Source: a virus. Taken from it: a stretch of 38,313 nt of DNA. The stretch is taken from IMG/VR virus record IMGVR_UViG_3300021197_001435, positions 1-38,313 of that record; one strand, 5' to 3'. Below the pieces are notes generated by a model. The model did not search any database and had not been told where the DNA came from. It worked only from the letters and a program-made list of their open reading frames with translations. Positions 23,446 to 31,583 of the stretch are shown one piece after another; within the stretch, counting starts at the first letter, position 1, and each line of letters starts with the position of its first letter. The position numbers were made by a program, and so were the translations under genes.

Positions 23446-24615
23446 ATGAACAAGAACGAAGGGAGGATCACGTCCATAACCCATGAATACGGGGATGGAT
23501 CAAGGGATGAATTTGTCCTAAAGGAAGCACAGGCAATCCCCAAAGAACCAACCTTTGAACTGGTGACGGGAGCGAAAGGAGACCCGAACGCATACAAGCA
23601 CCGGTCTTTTGTTCGGGACCGTGAAACGGGGCTGATGCATGGCGCAGGATACAACTGTGATGAGATGATCACTTTTGATCCTGAAAGCGGTAAATCAAGC
23701 TACCGAAAGGAAGTCTTTCTAAGAGGGAGTCAAAGCTACGTGGATGGCTTACAGGCTCCAGATGGCCGCATGTGGTTTAGTCCACACAAAGGGCCAGGAG
23801 TTCTAGTTTTCGATCCCAAGACAAACGAAAGCAAGTTGATAGGGAGAGCGATACAAGCGAGGGGTCTAGCCTTGGATGATGAAGGAATTCTCCACTTCTC
23901 AGAGTTCAGTGGTCATAAAGTCGGGAGAATCTTTCGAGTAGATACCAAAACAGACACTTGGCTTTCTGCTTTGTCATTCACACCAGACCGGACAGGCGCT
24001 CTTTATTCGAAAATCACAGATTGGCAGAGCATCAACGGCAACGGCATACTAGATGGTGTATGGGGGCTTGCTAAAGCTGGGAATGGGAAGCTGGTTTCAG
24101 CTCCATTTGGAGGCGATAGAGGACTCATTATCGACCACTCAACTGGAGAGGTCACCCAAAGCAATGAGGAGCTGAACGGAGGTGGGAACATACCGGAGGA
24201 AGGCTCTAGAGTCCACTCACAGGAGGATGACTACTGGGCGAAATATTCCGGCGCAACCACATCAAGTAAAACAGGAGACGTATTCTTTTTCCCAAGACGG
24301 GCGAAAACCATATGCGTCTACCTATCAAAGCCTGAAAGGTTTATCGAGATCCCGCTTCCTTACGAAGTGGCAGCCGGAAAGGGAACGCGCTCATTCTCGT
24401 CTGTAGAAGGACCAGACGGAAATATCTGGAGCGTAGTCAATGGCCTTCCCTTTGTCTTTTGGATTAATCCCGTTACTTTTGAGATCAAGTCTCACAATAT
24501 CAGCGGTCTCATGGAAGGACTTGGAAACCCTGGCTTCACCTATGGAGCCAGCAATGAAGATTCAATCTATTGTGTGGCTGGACTTGGGAAACATCATTTA
24601 AAAATAACGCCATAG
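23446..24615 (+). CDS. Beta-propeller protein in the tail module
   Basis: The 389-aa protein shows repeated blades like those of SMP-30/gluconolactonase or virginiamycin B lyase: DGLQAPDGRMWFSPHKGPGV, GLALDDEGILHFSEF and VEGPDGNIWSVVNGLP. A six-bladed propeller is likely. Propellers are uncommon in siphophage tails. Lying just after the tailspike, it may be a receptor-binding or sugar-processing tip part. No signal peptide is present, fitting a virion role. Confidence 0.7.
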   Translation: MNKNEGRITSITHEYGDGSRDEFVLKEAQAIPKEPTFELVTGAKGDPNAYKHRSFVRDRETGLMHGAGYNCDEMITFDPESGKSSYRKEVFLRGSQSYVDGLQAPDGRMWFSPHKGPGVLVFDPKTNESKLIGRAIQARGLALDDEGILHFSEFSGHKVGRIFRVDTKTDTWLSALSFTPDRTGALYSKITDWQSINGNGILDGVWGLAKAGNGKLVSAPFGGDRGLIIDHSTGEVTQSNEELNGGGNIPEEGSRVHSQEDDYWAKYSGATTSSKTGDVFFFPRRAKTICVYLSKPERFIEIPLPYEVAAGKGTRSFSSVEGPDGNIWSVVNGLPFVFWINPVTFEIKSHNISGLMEGLGNPGFTYGASNEDSIYCVAGLGKHHLKITP

Positions 24616-24616
24616 A

Positions 24617-25120
24617 ATGCCTAACGACTCCATAGATGAGGCTCTAAAAGAAGTCTACGCGCTGGCTCCAAATGATAGAGTTGTCCTCGATACGTTGGAG
24701 ATTTCACATCCTTCATTGGTCGAGTCTCTTTACATGGTAAAGGATCACAGGGAATGGGATCTTACGATTGAAGGAGGACTGGTTAAAACCTTTGAGCCTG
24801 TGCCTTTTCGGGACCAAGTGCCAGCCACGGGAGACAACGGAATCCAGGATTACAGCGTATCAATTGACAACATCGATAGGAGGGTTTCTGATTTCTTGGA
24901 AAGCGTGAAGTCTGACCCCTCTCCTGTTCAGATGAAGCGCAGACAATACCTCTCGACAGACCCCACAAATCAACTCGTTAATCCTCCACTGACTCTCTAC
25001 CTAACAAGCGTTCAAATCAACGCTTTCGAGGTTGTTGGGAAGGCGACTTTTGGAGACCCCGTTAACCAAGCTCATCCTGGTGAAAAATACACAAGAAATC
25101 GCTTTCCTGCCTTGGGTTAA
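24617..25120 (+). CDS. DUF1833-type tail protein
   Basis: The 167-aa protein contains the DUF1833 pattern (LDTLEISHPSLVESLYMVKD, then FEPVPFRDQVPATGDNGIQ, then LTLYLTSVQIN). This family is found just upstream of NlpC/P60 and J-like genes and corresponds to lambda L-type tip components. The start is one base after the previous stop. Its 3' end overlaps the possible upstream start of the next gene. Confidence 0.8.
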   Translation: MPNDSIDEALKEVYALAPNDRVVLDTLEISHPSLVESLYMVKDHREWDLTIEGGLVKTFEPVPFRDQVPATGDNGIQDYSVSIDNIDRRVSDFLESVKSDPSPVQMKRRQYLSTDPTNQLVNPPLTLYLTSVQINAFEVVGKATFGDPVNQAHPGEKYTRNRFPALG

Positions 25121-25511
25121 AGAGGTCATAGGCTTGCCTTATGAGGTTGGTTCTAATGGCCCTGATTCATTCGATTGCTTTGGCTTGGTGATCTCCTGTT
25201 ATCGCTCACTGATGGGCGTTGAATTGACTAGGGGGAATCTTGACCTATCCAACCACAAGGAGTGCGCTAAGGCCGTAAATAAGCAGGAGAGGTCTGGAGA
25301 ATGGCGAGAGATTGACTTGCCTGTTTCCGGCGATGTAGTCGCAATGGCGAAAGGTCGATTCCTTCATCATGTTGGGATCTACCTTGAAATTGATAGCGGA
25401 ATATGTATTCATGCCGTAGACGGTTCACGCGTCGTCGCTCACTCAATCCAACAACTAAAAACGATTGGATTCAATCAAGTAAGGTTTTTCTCTCATGTTT
25501 CACGTCTTTGA
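25080..25511 (+). CDS. NlpC/P60 tail-tip peptidase
   Basis: The 143-aa product is an NlpC/P60 cysteine peptidase. The catalytic Cys lies in GPDSFDCFGLVI and the His in FLHHVGIYLE, with a third residue probably in IHAVDGSRV. This is the C-terminal part of lambda K, which opens peptidoglycan during entry. GTG 25080 is preferred, as the frame extends upstream only through rare starts inside the DUF1833 gene. It overlaps the J-like gene by 17 nt. No separate endolysin was found. Confidence 0.78.
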   Translation: MKNTQEIAFLPWVKEVIGLPYEVGSNGPDSFDCFGLVISCYRSLMGVELTRGNLDLSNHKECAKAVNKQERSGEWREIDLPVSGDVVAMAKGRFLHHVGIYLEIDSGICIHAVDGSRVVAHSIQQLKTIGFNQVRFFSHVSRL

Positions 25512-28500
25512 AGTAACAAACCCAATCAGCCCCACTGATGGAGTAGAGCGCCAAGCCTATGAGTCAGGGGCTACGCTGGGAAGCATCGCGGGAAGGTATC
25601 GAGAGGATACATGGCTTTGCATTGCGTTTTTGGATGGTAAGCGGTTCTACCCACTAAGGGAAGAATGGGATTTTATAGTGATGAACGACAACGATTCAGT
25701 TTGGTTTGTTCCTCACGTTGGAGCCACAGCTTTCTTTATTCTCTCCGCTCTGATTTCTGTTGTTTCCATCTTCGTATCGCTAACGCTGACACCTCCAGAC
25801 GTAGCAGACCAGCCGGAAGCTGATCCTGTTTTCGACCTAACCGGACAGAAAAATCAGAACAGGCTAGGGAAGGTGATCGAGGACGGCTACGGAAGCCCTC
25901 GCCTCTGGCCATCGTATGGAGCAATGCCATACAATCAATACGTTGGAAACGATCAAATCCAGCTAAACTTATTTTGTCTTGGTCATGGTTCATGGGATGT
26001 GACCGGCCTATTCATCGAGGACACCCCCTTTAGTGACTTCTCTGATATCGAGTATGAGATTGCTCTACCAGGCGAAATCATCAATCTCTTTCCTAACAAC
26101 GTAGAAACATCGACGGAGGTATCTGGAAGCGGCATTTATATGCCAGCGGACAACGAACCAGAAGTTGGCTACATTGGGCCATTCACAGCTAACAGCGCTG
26201 GATCAGAGGCTACTAGATTAGAGGTTGATATCGTTTGCCCGTTGGGTGTTTACGGGATTGGAGGGGGCGATGGAAAACTAAACCTAACCACGATTGCGGT
26301 TGATTTCGAATATCGGGAAGTTGGGGATGTGACATGGCTTCCATTTGACGATTTTACGCACCAAGCATCCACGGTGACGCCATTACGTTTCACACTGTCA
26401 AAGGAAGTCCCGGCTGGTCGCTATGAGGTCAGAGGCATCAGGACGAGCGATAAATCAAGTTCAGGAAAGAATGATACCTACTGGAACGGATTGCGTACAT
26501 TCTTCCCAAACACTGAAGACTTTGGAGACGTGACGATGTTGGCCGTTAAGGCTAGGGCATCCAACACCCTCAACAACCAATCGAGCAATAAAATCAACGT
26601 CGAAGCCACTAGAATGATTCCTGTTCCAGACGGCGAGGGAGTTTTACCAGCATTCGATGACTACCAATCAAGGACGGCTACCCGATCGCCTATCTGGGCA
26701 ATGGTCAATATCCTACGCGCTCCCTACGGTGGGAATTTTGACGATGAGTTCTTGGACCTCGATTACTTCATTTCTGAGGCGTCCATAGCAGAGTCAGAGG
26801 AAATCTATTTTGACTGGATCTATGACCAATCATCAACGGTATGGGAAAACATCAAGCTCCCTTGTTTTGTCAACAAATCAACTCCAATCCTAAAAGGCTC
26901 TCAGGTTTCATTCACAAGGGACCAGCCAGCTAGCCTTCCTTCTGCTTTCTTCAACCCAGAGAACACGCTTGAGGGATCATTTAAGCTTGAACAAAAGCTT
27001 TTCAATATAACCGACCATGACGGGGCAGAGGTTGAATACACTGATTCAACAACTTGGAAGCCTGAAACCGTTCTTTGTCTCCTTCCAGGTCAAGAGGGAT
27101 ACAATCCCAAGAAGATCAAGATTCAAGGGGTAACGGATCGCCAAAAGGCTTTCGAGCTGGGATCGTATCTATGGTTCAAAGAGTTTAACGAGCGCGAAGT
27201 CGTCGAATTTTCCACCGGATTAGAGGGCCATATATCCACCTATGGCGACATCGTGAGGATTGGCTCTGACATTCCACGTTGGGGAGATAGTGGGCTAGTA
27301 AAGGGCATTACAGGCAACACAATCAGCCTTTCTGAGCCTGTGTCATTCACTGATGGGGAAACGCATCAGATAGCTCTAAGAGGAAAATACAATCAAGACC
27401 TTGGGCCTTACGAAGTGACGGAAGGAAGCAACGAAAGAGAGGTTGTTTCAGTTGTTCCGCTTCCTACAGATCAATTCTTTTTCGACTACCAGAACGAGCC
27501 TCCCTATTACATTTTTGGCGTTTCCTCCATCGTTGGGAAAACCTGCCGTATTAACAAACTAACTCCTCAAGGATCTGACACGGTAGGAATCAGCGCCATC
27601 GTTGACGATCAAGGAAGGTTTGCTGACTTTGGCACAGCTCCAGCAATCGGAGACGTTCCTGTCCCTCCTACTATTCCAGACGCTCCCGTAGTTGACGGTG
27701 TCAACGTCACTCCAATCCTTGGGAACGTCAACCTGTCCCTAGTGGCTTGGAATCCCGCCATTGGCGCGACTTATTACATTGTTGAAAGCTCACCGGACAA
27801 TGTGACTTGGGACGCGAGAGGAAACACTACAGGCACGAGCCTGACTATCTCAGTTGCGGAGTCATTCCTATATGTAAGGGTTGCCGCCGTGAATTTGAAC
27901 GTGGGACCGTGGGATACTTGGTCCGGTCTGGTAGGTGTTCCCACTGAGATCCCTGGAGACGTTATCAACCTACAAGTAGACCCCTCTTTTGTTGGTTCTT
28001 CGGCAAGGGTGACATGGGCCGCAGCGATTGGCGCGACAACTTACGAGGTGAAAGTAATCACTAACGCAATCACTAGGATCACTGCCGAGGTATCAGCTTT
28101 GGAATATACCGTCACCAATGAAGCCCTATCGGCTGTCAGTGGCGTTGATAGGGATATCACCTTTGAAGTCACTGCTAAGAACTCGATAGGCTTAGGAGCT
28201 AATACAGCTTCAATTCTGGCTTCCAATCCAACCCCAGCCGCTACGGTGGGAATGTCCTCCTTCATCGTATCAGAGACATCGACAACGAGAACGCACCGGA
28301 TCAGCTGGACAGCCTCAGTTGAAACAGATCTCTCCCGCTATACAGTCTGGCTTTCAGACACCCAAGGATTCACGCCAGCGCCAGGAGACATCATTCACAA
28401 TGGCACCAGCAATACAGTTGATTACATCCAAACCGATACCGGCAGCGGTTTTGTCGCTCTTTACTGGAGAGTTTCAGCGGTTGACGTTTGGGGAGATGAA

Positions 28501-28596
28501 ACCAACATTTCAGACGAACAAGAAATCATTAACGTATTTGGCGTAGGTAGCGGGGACTCGTTCGGAGTCGGTGGCGGTGACGAATTTTCAATCTAA
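25495..28596 (+). CDS. J-like tail tip / host-specificity protein
   Basis: The 1033-aa protein joins an N-terminal lambda I-like part to a J-like body. The I-like part is residues 1-115, with a beta-grasp start and a hydrophobic segment near 78-97 typical of this family. Then come tip domains (TGQKNQNRLGKVIEDGYGSP, then WDVTGLFIEDTPFSDFSDIE). Fibronectin type III repeats span about residues 720-1010, and the end is Gly-rich (FGVGGGDEFSI). It likely recognises the receptor. Fusion of I-like and J-like parts is common in phages of this type. Confidence 0.87.
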   Translation: MFHVFEVTNPISPTDGVERQAYESGATLGSIAGRYREDTWLCIAFLDGKRFYPLREEWDFIVMNDNDSVWFVPHVGATAFFILSALISVVSIFVSLTLTPPDVADQPEADPVFDLTGQKNQNRLGKVIEDGYGSPRLWPSYGAMPYNQYVGNDQIQLNLFCLGHGSWDVTGLFIEDTPFSDFSDIEYEIALPGEIINLFPNNVETSTEVSGSGIYMPADNEPEVGYIGPFTANSAGSEATRLEVDIVCPLGVYGIGGGDGKLNLTTIAVDFEYREVGDVTWLPFDDFTHQASTVTPLRFTLSKEVPAGRYEVRGIRTSDKSSSGKNDTYWNGLRTFFPNTEDFGDVTMLAVKARASNTLNNQSSNKINVEATRMIPVPDGEGVLPAFDDYQSRTATRSPIWAMVNILRAPYGGNFDDEFLDLDYFISEASIAESEEIYFDWIYDQSSTVWENIKLPCFVNKSTPILKGSQVSFTRDQPASLPSAFFNPENTLEGSFKLEQKLFNITDHDGAEVEYTDSTTWKPETVLCLLPGQEGYNPKKIKIQGVTDRQKAFELGSYLWFKEFNEREVVEFSTGLEGHISTYGDIVRIGSDIPRWGDSGLVKGITGNTISLSEPVSFTDGETHQIALRGKYNQDLGPYEVTEGSNEREVVSVVPLPTDQFFFDYQNEPPYYIFGVSSIVGKTCRINKLTPQGSDTVGISAIVDDQGRFADFGTAPAIGDVPVPPTIPDAPVVDGVNVTPILGNVNLSLVAWNPAIGATYYIVESSPDNVTWDARGNTTGTSLTISVAESFLYVRVAAVNLNVGPWDTWSGLVGVPTEIPGDVINLQVDPSFVGSSARVTWAAAIGATTYEVKVITNAITRITAEVSALEYTVTNEALSAVSGVDRDITFEVTAKNSIGLGANTASILASNPTPAATVGMSSFIVSETSTTRTHRISWTASVETDLSRYTVWLSDTQGFTPAPGDIIHNGTSNTVDYIQTDTGSGFVALYWRVSAVDVWGDETNISDEQEIINVFGVGSGDSFGVGGGDEFSI

Positions 28597-28614
28597 ATCA
28601 AACCCCTAGAAAAT

Positions 28615-29595
28615 ATGGCAATTAAAACGCAAGATCAATTTGGAGAGGAACTGGAGCCAACGGCAGATGAAATCTGGATGAATGGCCAGATGAATGACAC
28701 GGGAAACCAAGTTAAAATCCAAGGGAAAAACCTCCCTTTTGAGATCAAGACTGGCGCGGGACTTTGGACGATGAACGCCAACAGCCAGACTGATAGTGAC
28801 CCAGGAACTGGAGTATTCAAATACAACCAGAACAGCCAAGGAACATCGACGTTCATCTATCTCTCCCGTTACGATCTCATGGGACAAGATACCGAAGCTG
28901 ATATTCTGGCAATGCCAACAGGATCTAGGTTTTCTGTCGTTGCCAGCCTATCAGATGGATACGGCCACCAATGGCAGACGACCGGCGCTGTTGTCGATGG
29001 CGGGGACTACATGAAAATCCCAGTCAGCAATCTGGTTGATCTGGGAAACATCCCAAACAACGACAACGCCAAATTCGAAGGAGCTACACAGACAAGCGCG
29101 ACTGTTAGCGTTAGCTCACAAGCTACCGGATGGGCCAACTACGAAGACTCGACCTATACAAGCGGCAGTCCATTAGTCGTGAACAACGCTAGAGTAAAGG
29201 TCACAAATGATGGAGTCACTTCCAACATCACAAGTCAATGGCCTTCGGGCGCTCCAGATCCTTGGAACACTTCAACCAATAAGCTGATTGGAGAGAGTGA
29301 CGGCGATTCCTATGATATCCGAATAGAATTTACGTGTAACAATGGAGCAAGCGTAGCCTATGCCGATCTTGAATTTGATATCGGCGGGGCTATTGGAGTC
29401 TTTTCTACTTCCTTGATCACAGAAGCGAAAGGATCCGGAACGTCAACTGATGAAACTGTAATGGTCTCCTATTTCACCGGATCTACCTTCATTTCCAACG
29501 GTTGCGATATCTACCTAAACACAACACCCACGGGGGATAATATCAGTTTTTGGGATTTTAAATTCTTCATTCGAAGAACTCACAAAGCTGTTTAG
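28615..29595 (+). CDS. Putative tail fibre protein
   Basis: The 326-aa protein lacks cysteine-rich or catalytic motifs apart from one Cys pair near the end. It is rich in Ser, Thr, Asn and Asp with alternating beta strands, like small tail fibres or tip appendages. It follows the J-like gene with its own A-rich leader. Receptor binding is an inference from position and composition. It is followed directly by CCGGACA-type repeats. Confidence 0.55.
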   Translation: MAIKTQDQFGEELEPTADEIWMNGQMNDTGNQVKIQGKNLPFEIKTGAGLWTMNANSQTDSDPGTGVFKYNQNSQGTSTFIYLSRYDLMGQDTEADILAMPTGSRFSVVASLSDGYGHQWQTTGAVVDGGDYMKIPVSNLVDLGNIPNNDNAKFEGATQTSATVSVSSQATGWANYEDSTYTSGSPLVVNNARVKVTNDGVTSNITSQWPSGAPDPWNTSTNKLIGESDGDSYDIRIEFTCNNGASVAYADLEFDIGGAIGVFSTSLITEAKGSGTSTDETVMVSYFTGSTFISNGCDIYLNTTPTGDNISFWDFKFFIRRTHKAV

Positions 29596-29624
29596 ACAAT
29601 GGCTTTAAAGTGACCAGCCAAAGG

Positions 29625-29642
29625 CCGGACAATGGCCAGACA
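29625..29642 (+). repeat. Two CCGGACA-type repeats, 11-bp period
   Basis: CCGGACA 29625 and CCAGACA 29636 lie in the gap between the fibre gene and the lysis-like genes, with the same phasing and ATGG spacer as the arrays at 1612 and 30623. Confidence 0.6.
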
Positions 29643-29695
29643 GTGAATAAACGACTCTTTACAAGCCACATTAAATACACAATATTACAAAAGCC

Positions 29696-29965
29696 ATGGA
29701 CGTAACAGACCCGACAAGATTCGTTGGCGGATTAACCGCGTTGACAATCATGGGATGGTGGATTAGACATTTAATCGGAGAGGTTAAGATCTACAAATCA
29801 GATCTCAAAGAAGCGCGGAAATCTAATTCAGAATTGGCAGAAAGGATTCTTGAAGTTGCAACAGCTTCCAGGATCTATTTGGAGAAAAACGAGGCTCTCT
29901 CCTCATTCTTTAAAGAAAACCAAGAGAAATTCCAATGTCAACACCCTGATCGCCATGAGAAATGA
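29696..29965 (+). CDS. Small membrane protein, holin or spanin candidate
   Basis: The 89-aa protein has one N-terminal membrane segment (residues about 8-26, FVGGLTALTIMGWWIRHLI) and a long charged coiled coil. This topology fits type II signal-anchor phage lysis proteins. It lies after the structural genes, the usual place for lysis genes, and overlaps the next small membrane-protein gene. No endolysin was found beside it, so the lysis call is tentative. Confidence 0.5.
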   Translation: MDVTDPTRFVGGLTALTIMGWWIRHLIGEVKIYKSDLKEARKSNSELAERILEVATASRIYLEKNEALSSFFKENQEKFQCQHPDRHEK

Positions 29966-30176
29966 AGCATTAAGAGCCATAGACTACAATCTAGCCATAA
30001 TCCGCGAGAAGGTCGGGACTGACCTCAGAATCTATGAGACTAATCTGGAAGATGTTCAGGATGAAAGTATTGTAGAATCCCTTGATGCTATTAAACGGGG
30101 AATCAGGTTCAGAAACTTCCTTCTCTCTCTGATCTCGATTGTCTTGGTTGCTGACATCTCGCTCCATTGGTTATAA
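29955..30176 (+). CDS. Tail-anchored small membrane protein
   Basis: The 73-aa protein has a helical soluble part and a C-terminal hydrophobic segment (FLLSLISIVLVADISLHWL). The ATG at 29955 lies inside the end of the upstream gene (11-nt overlap). The mirror-image topology of the two neighbours, one N-anchored and one C-anchored, suggests a holin/antiholin or two-part lysis pair. I do not recognise the family. Confidence 0.5.
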   Translation: MRNEALRAIDYNLAIIREKVGTDLRIYETNLEDVQDESIVESLDAIKRGIRFRNFLLSLISIVLVADISLHWL

Positions 30177-30205
30177 TCACAAAAGTGGTATAATTCGCCA
30201 TTATA
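30167..30205 (+). promoter_or_regulatory. Sigma70-like promoter with overlapping palindrome
   Basis: TTGGTT 30167-30172 and a perfect TATAAT 30189-30194 are 16 bp apart, upstream of the gene at 30253. The -10 box is also the left arm of the palindrome TATAAT-tcgcc-ATTATA (30189-30205), so a bound protein would block it. Confidence 0.5.
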
Positions 30206-30252
30206 TCTTTTTCGGTGTTATTTGTGCTTATATAGCCGTAAATTAACGCGGC

Positions 30253-30633
30253 ATGACGGATGAAGAAAAGAAACTGTTAGACGAAATAAGGCGTGGTCGG
30301 GTTACTGACAGATTTATTTGCCTTGGGACCGCCATCGTTATGGCAACTTTCATGGTCACAATGTGGGACCGTCATCACCCCACGCTTAACAAAAACACGG
30401 TAGCCCCTGAGATCATCACCAACGTGGGATCTGAGCGAGCTGATATAAACTCACGAGCAGAGGGGAGGGGATACTACACAAGGGAAGAATTTGCCAAGCT
30501 GTCAGGGAAGGGCTACCGGACAATCCAGCGCTATGAGGAGCAAGGGAGGCTTTCCCCAGCTCCTGCCAGGTCAAACTCTGGCCAAGTTCAGATTGATCTT
30601 GATACCAAGATTTTGCCCGAGTCTGGACAATGA
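30253..30633 (+). CDS. Membrane protein with MerR-like HTH
   Basis: The 126-aa protein combines a membrane segment at residues 21-38 (FICLGTAIVMATFMVTMW) with a C-terminal MerR-type HTH (YYTREEFAKLSGKGYRTIQR, then YEEQGRLSPAP). A DNA-binding domain tethered to the membrane is unusual in a phage. It has its own promoter candidate, and its last codons lie in the CCGGACA array. It could be a regulator sensing the membrane state, or a fusion of two ORFs. The function is unknown. Confidence 0.55.
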   Translation: MTDEEKKLLDEIRRGRVTDRFICLGTAIVMATFMVTMWDRHHPTLNKNTVAPEIITNVGSERADINSRAEGRGYYTREEFAKLSGKGYRTIQRYEEQGRLSPAPARSNSGQVQIDLDTKILPESGQ

Positions 30634-30689
30634 CCGGAGATAGACCGGACTTTTACGCGCCCCAACATTATCCAGACATTGACCGGCAA
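30623..30689 (+). repeat. CCGGACA-type repeats, 11-bp period (3+2)
   Basis: CTGGACA 30623, CCGGAGA 30634 and CCGGACT 30645 are 11 bp apart. A second group, CCAGACA 30672 and CCGGCAA 30683, is also 11 bp apart. The array spans the stop codon at 30633 and the gap before the convergent minus-strand operon. Confidence 0.6.
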
Positions 30690-30720
30690 GCCGATCACTA
30701 TCCGAAATCTGTCAGATCGC

Positions 30721-30945
30721 TTATTTTAAAATCATTTTGTAGAGGTAATCCCTAGATTCCCCATTGCGAAAGCATTTAATTTCCTCCACGTCATCGCGCT
30801 GGCGTAGTTCCCTGAGCCTCCTAAGCCCTTCACGCTGGCCCGAAGCCTTGATTATGGTTGTTGCCTTGTGAGATCTCCCGTCTCTCATTAGCTTGAATAT
30901 GGCCAACCTGGCACGATTGAAGTCTTGTTTGTCTTTTGTGTTCAT
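30721..30945 (-). CDS. Small winged-helix protein
   Basis: The 74-aa basic protein looks like a single winged helix: ARLAIFKLMRDGRSHKATTI, then a recognition helix GLRRLRELRQRDDVEEIKCF and a short wing (GESRDYLYK). Similar proteins are found in phage early regions as regulators or replication accessory factors. It is the last gene of the minus-strand cluster, 8 nt after the small membrane peptide gene. Confidence 0.6.
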   Translation of the reverse strand: MNTKDKQDFNRARLAIFKLMRDGRSHKATTIIKASGQREGLRRLRELRQRDDVEEIKCFRNGESRDYLYKMILK

Positions 30946-30953
30946 TGGTTTTT

Positions 30954-31076
30954 CTAAATGTTGAAAATCTTGCTGAGGAGGTAATAGCCGCCCAAGTAAA
31001 CTGGGATCAGAAGCGCTAGAAAAGTTCCAGCGTTTACAATCCTCTGAAATAGTCTCATTTTCTCTTGGTTCCTCAT
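30954..31076 (-). CDS. 40-aa single-span membrane peptide
   Basis: The peptide has a basic N-terminus (MRNQEKMRLFQRIVN) and a hydrophobic segment (GTFLALLIPVYLGGYYLL). Its ATG overlaps the stop of the upstream HTH gene (TGATG), strongly suggesting coupled translation. It may act at the inner membrane on host metabolism, superinfection or lysis timing. I recognise no family. Confidence 0.6.
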   Translation of the reverse strand: MRNQEKMRLFQRIVNAGTFLALLIPVYLGGYYLLSKIFNI

Positions 31077-31279
31077 CACTCCAGATCTTTTGAGTTACCC
31101 CCGACCCTATTCATGATTCCCCTGATTTTTATTTCAACTTTATCAGGAATCCCTTGGCTCCTGTAGTTGTAGATCGTGCCTTTCGATAGAGACGTTTTTT
31201 TAGCGAGGAACTCCACGCTGTGCCCGTTGAAATCCATCCACTCGATGAATTCCTTTGTAATGTTGTTTTGATGTTTCAT
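31076..31279 (-). CDS. Small HTH regulator
   Basis: The 67-aa protein carries a helix-turn-helix at residues about 22-45 (VEFLAKKTSLSKGTIYNYRS), like XRE/Cro-type regulators that use TIYNYR as recognition helix. The start lies 10 nt downstream of the attC-like element at 31290. It heads a coupled group with the membrane peptide and winged-helix gene. It is likely an early repressor. Confidence 0.7.
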   Translation of the reverse strand: MKHQNNITKEFIEWMDFNGHSVEFLAKKTSLSKGTIYNYRSQGIPDKVEIKIRGIMNRVGGNSKDLE

Positions 31280-31289
31280 TGTAAAAAAT

Positions 31290-31347
31290 TTCGAACAGGT
31301 CGATGCAGGGAGACGGCTAAAGCCGCTCCTGATCTTGGCTGTTCGGC
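31290..31347 (-). repeat. attC-like hairpin element, copy 4
   Basis: On the minus strand: AAC (31343-31341), 15 nt, CGGC-TTTA-GCCG (31325-31314), bulged T (31313), a 7-nt arm, extra C (31305), 8 nt, GTT (31296-31294). The loop holds the TAG stop of the Cys-rich gene. Outer boxes CGAAC/GTTCG pair. It shares the outer sequences AACAGCCAAGA and TCGACCTGTTC with copies at 5632 and 6519. Confidence 0.78.
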
Positions 31348-31583
31348 TGATAAGGGTTCCCGTCTCCGAATGCTACGCAATGCCCGCAGTATCCGTCTGG
31401 GGCGGTTAAATGGTAGCAGGTAGGACAATGGTATTCCGCGTTTTCTGGGCATTGACAGTCTTCGCTGTCACAAATCGAACATGCCGAACAAGGTGTCGCA
31501 GACAACACAGCCCCGCCGCCAGTTGATCCGGCGCTATTCGGTTCGGGTTTCCCCTCTCTTTGATCTCGGCTTTCCGTGGTCAT
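31317..31583 (-). CDS. Cys-rich zinc-binding protein ending in an attC-like element
   Basis: The 88-aa product has a Ser/Gly-rich start and then four Cys pairs (CSAC-SIC, CQC, CPTC, CGHC), suggesting one or two zinc knuckles. The ATG at 31583 overlaps the upstream stop by ATGA; an in-frame ATG 18 nt earlier is possible. Its end, PNSQDQERL, and stop codon are encoded by the element at 31290. The function is unknown. Confidence 0.6.
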   Translation of the reverse strand: MTTESRDQREGKPEPNSAGSTGGGAVLSATPCSACSICDSEDCQCPENAEYHCPTCYHLTAPDGYCGHCVAFGDGNPYQPNSQDQERL

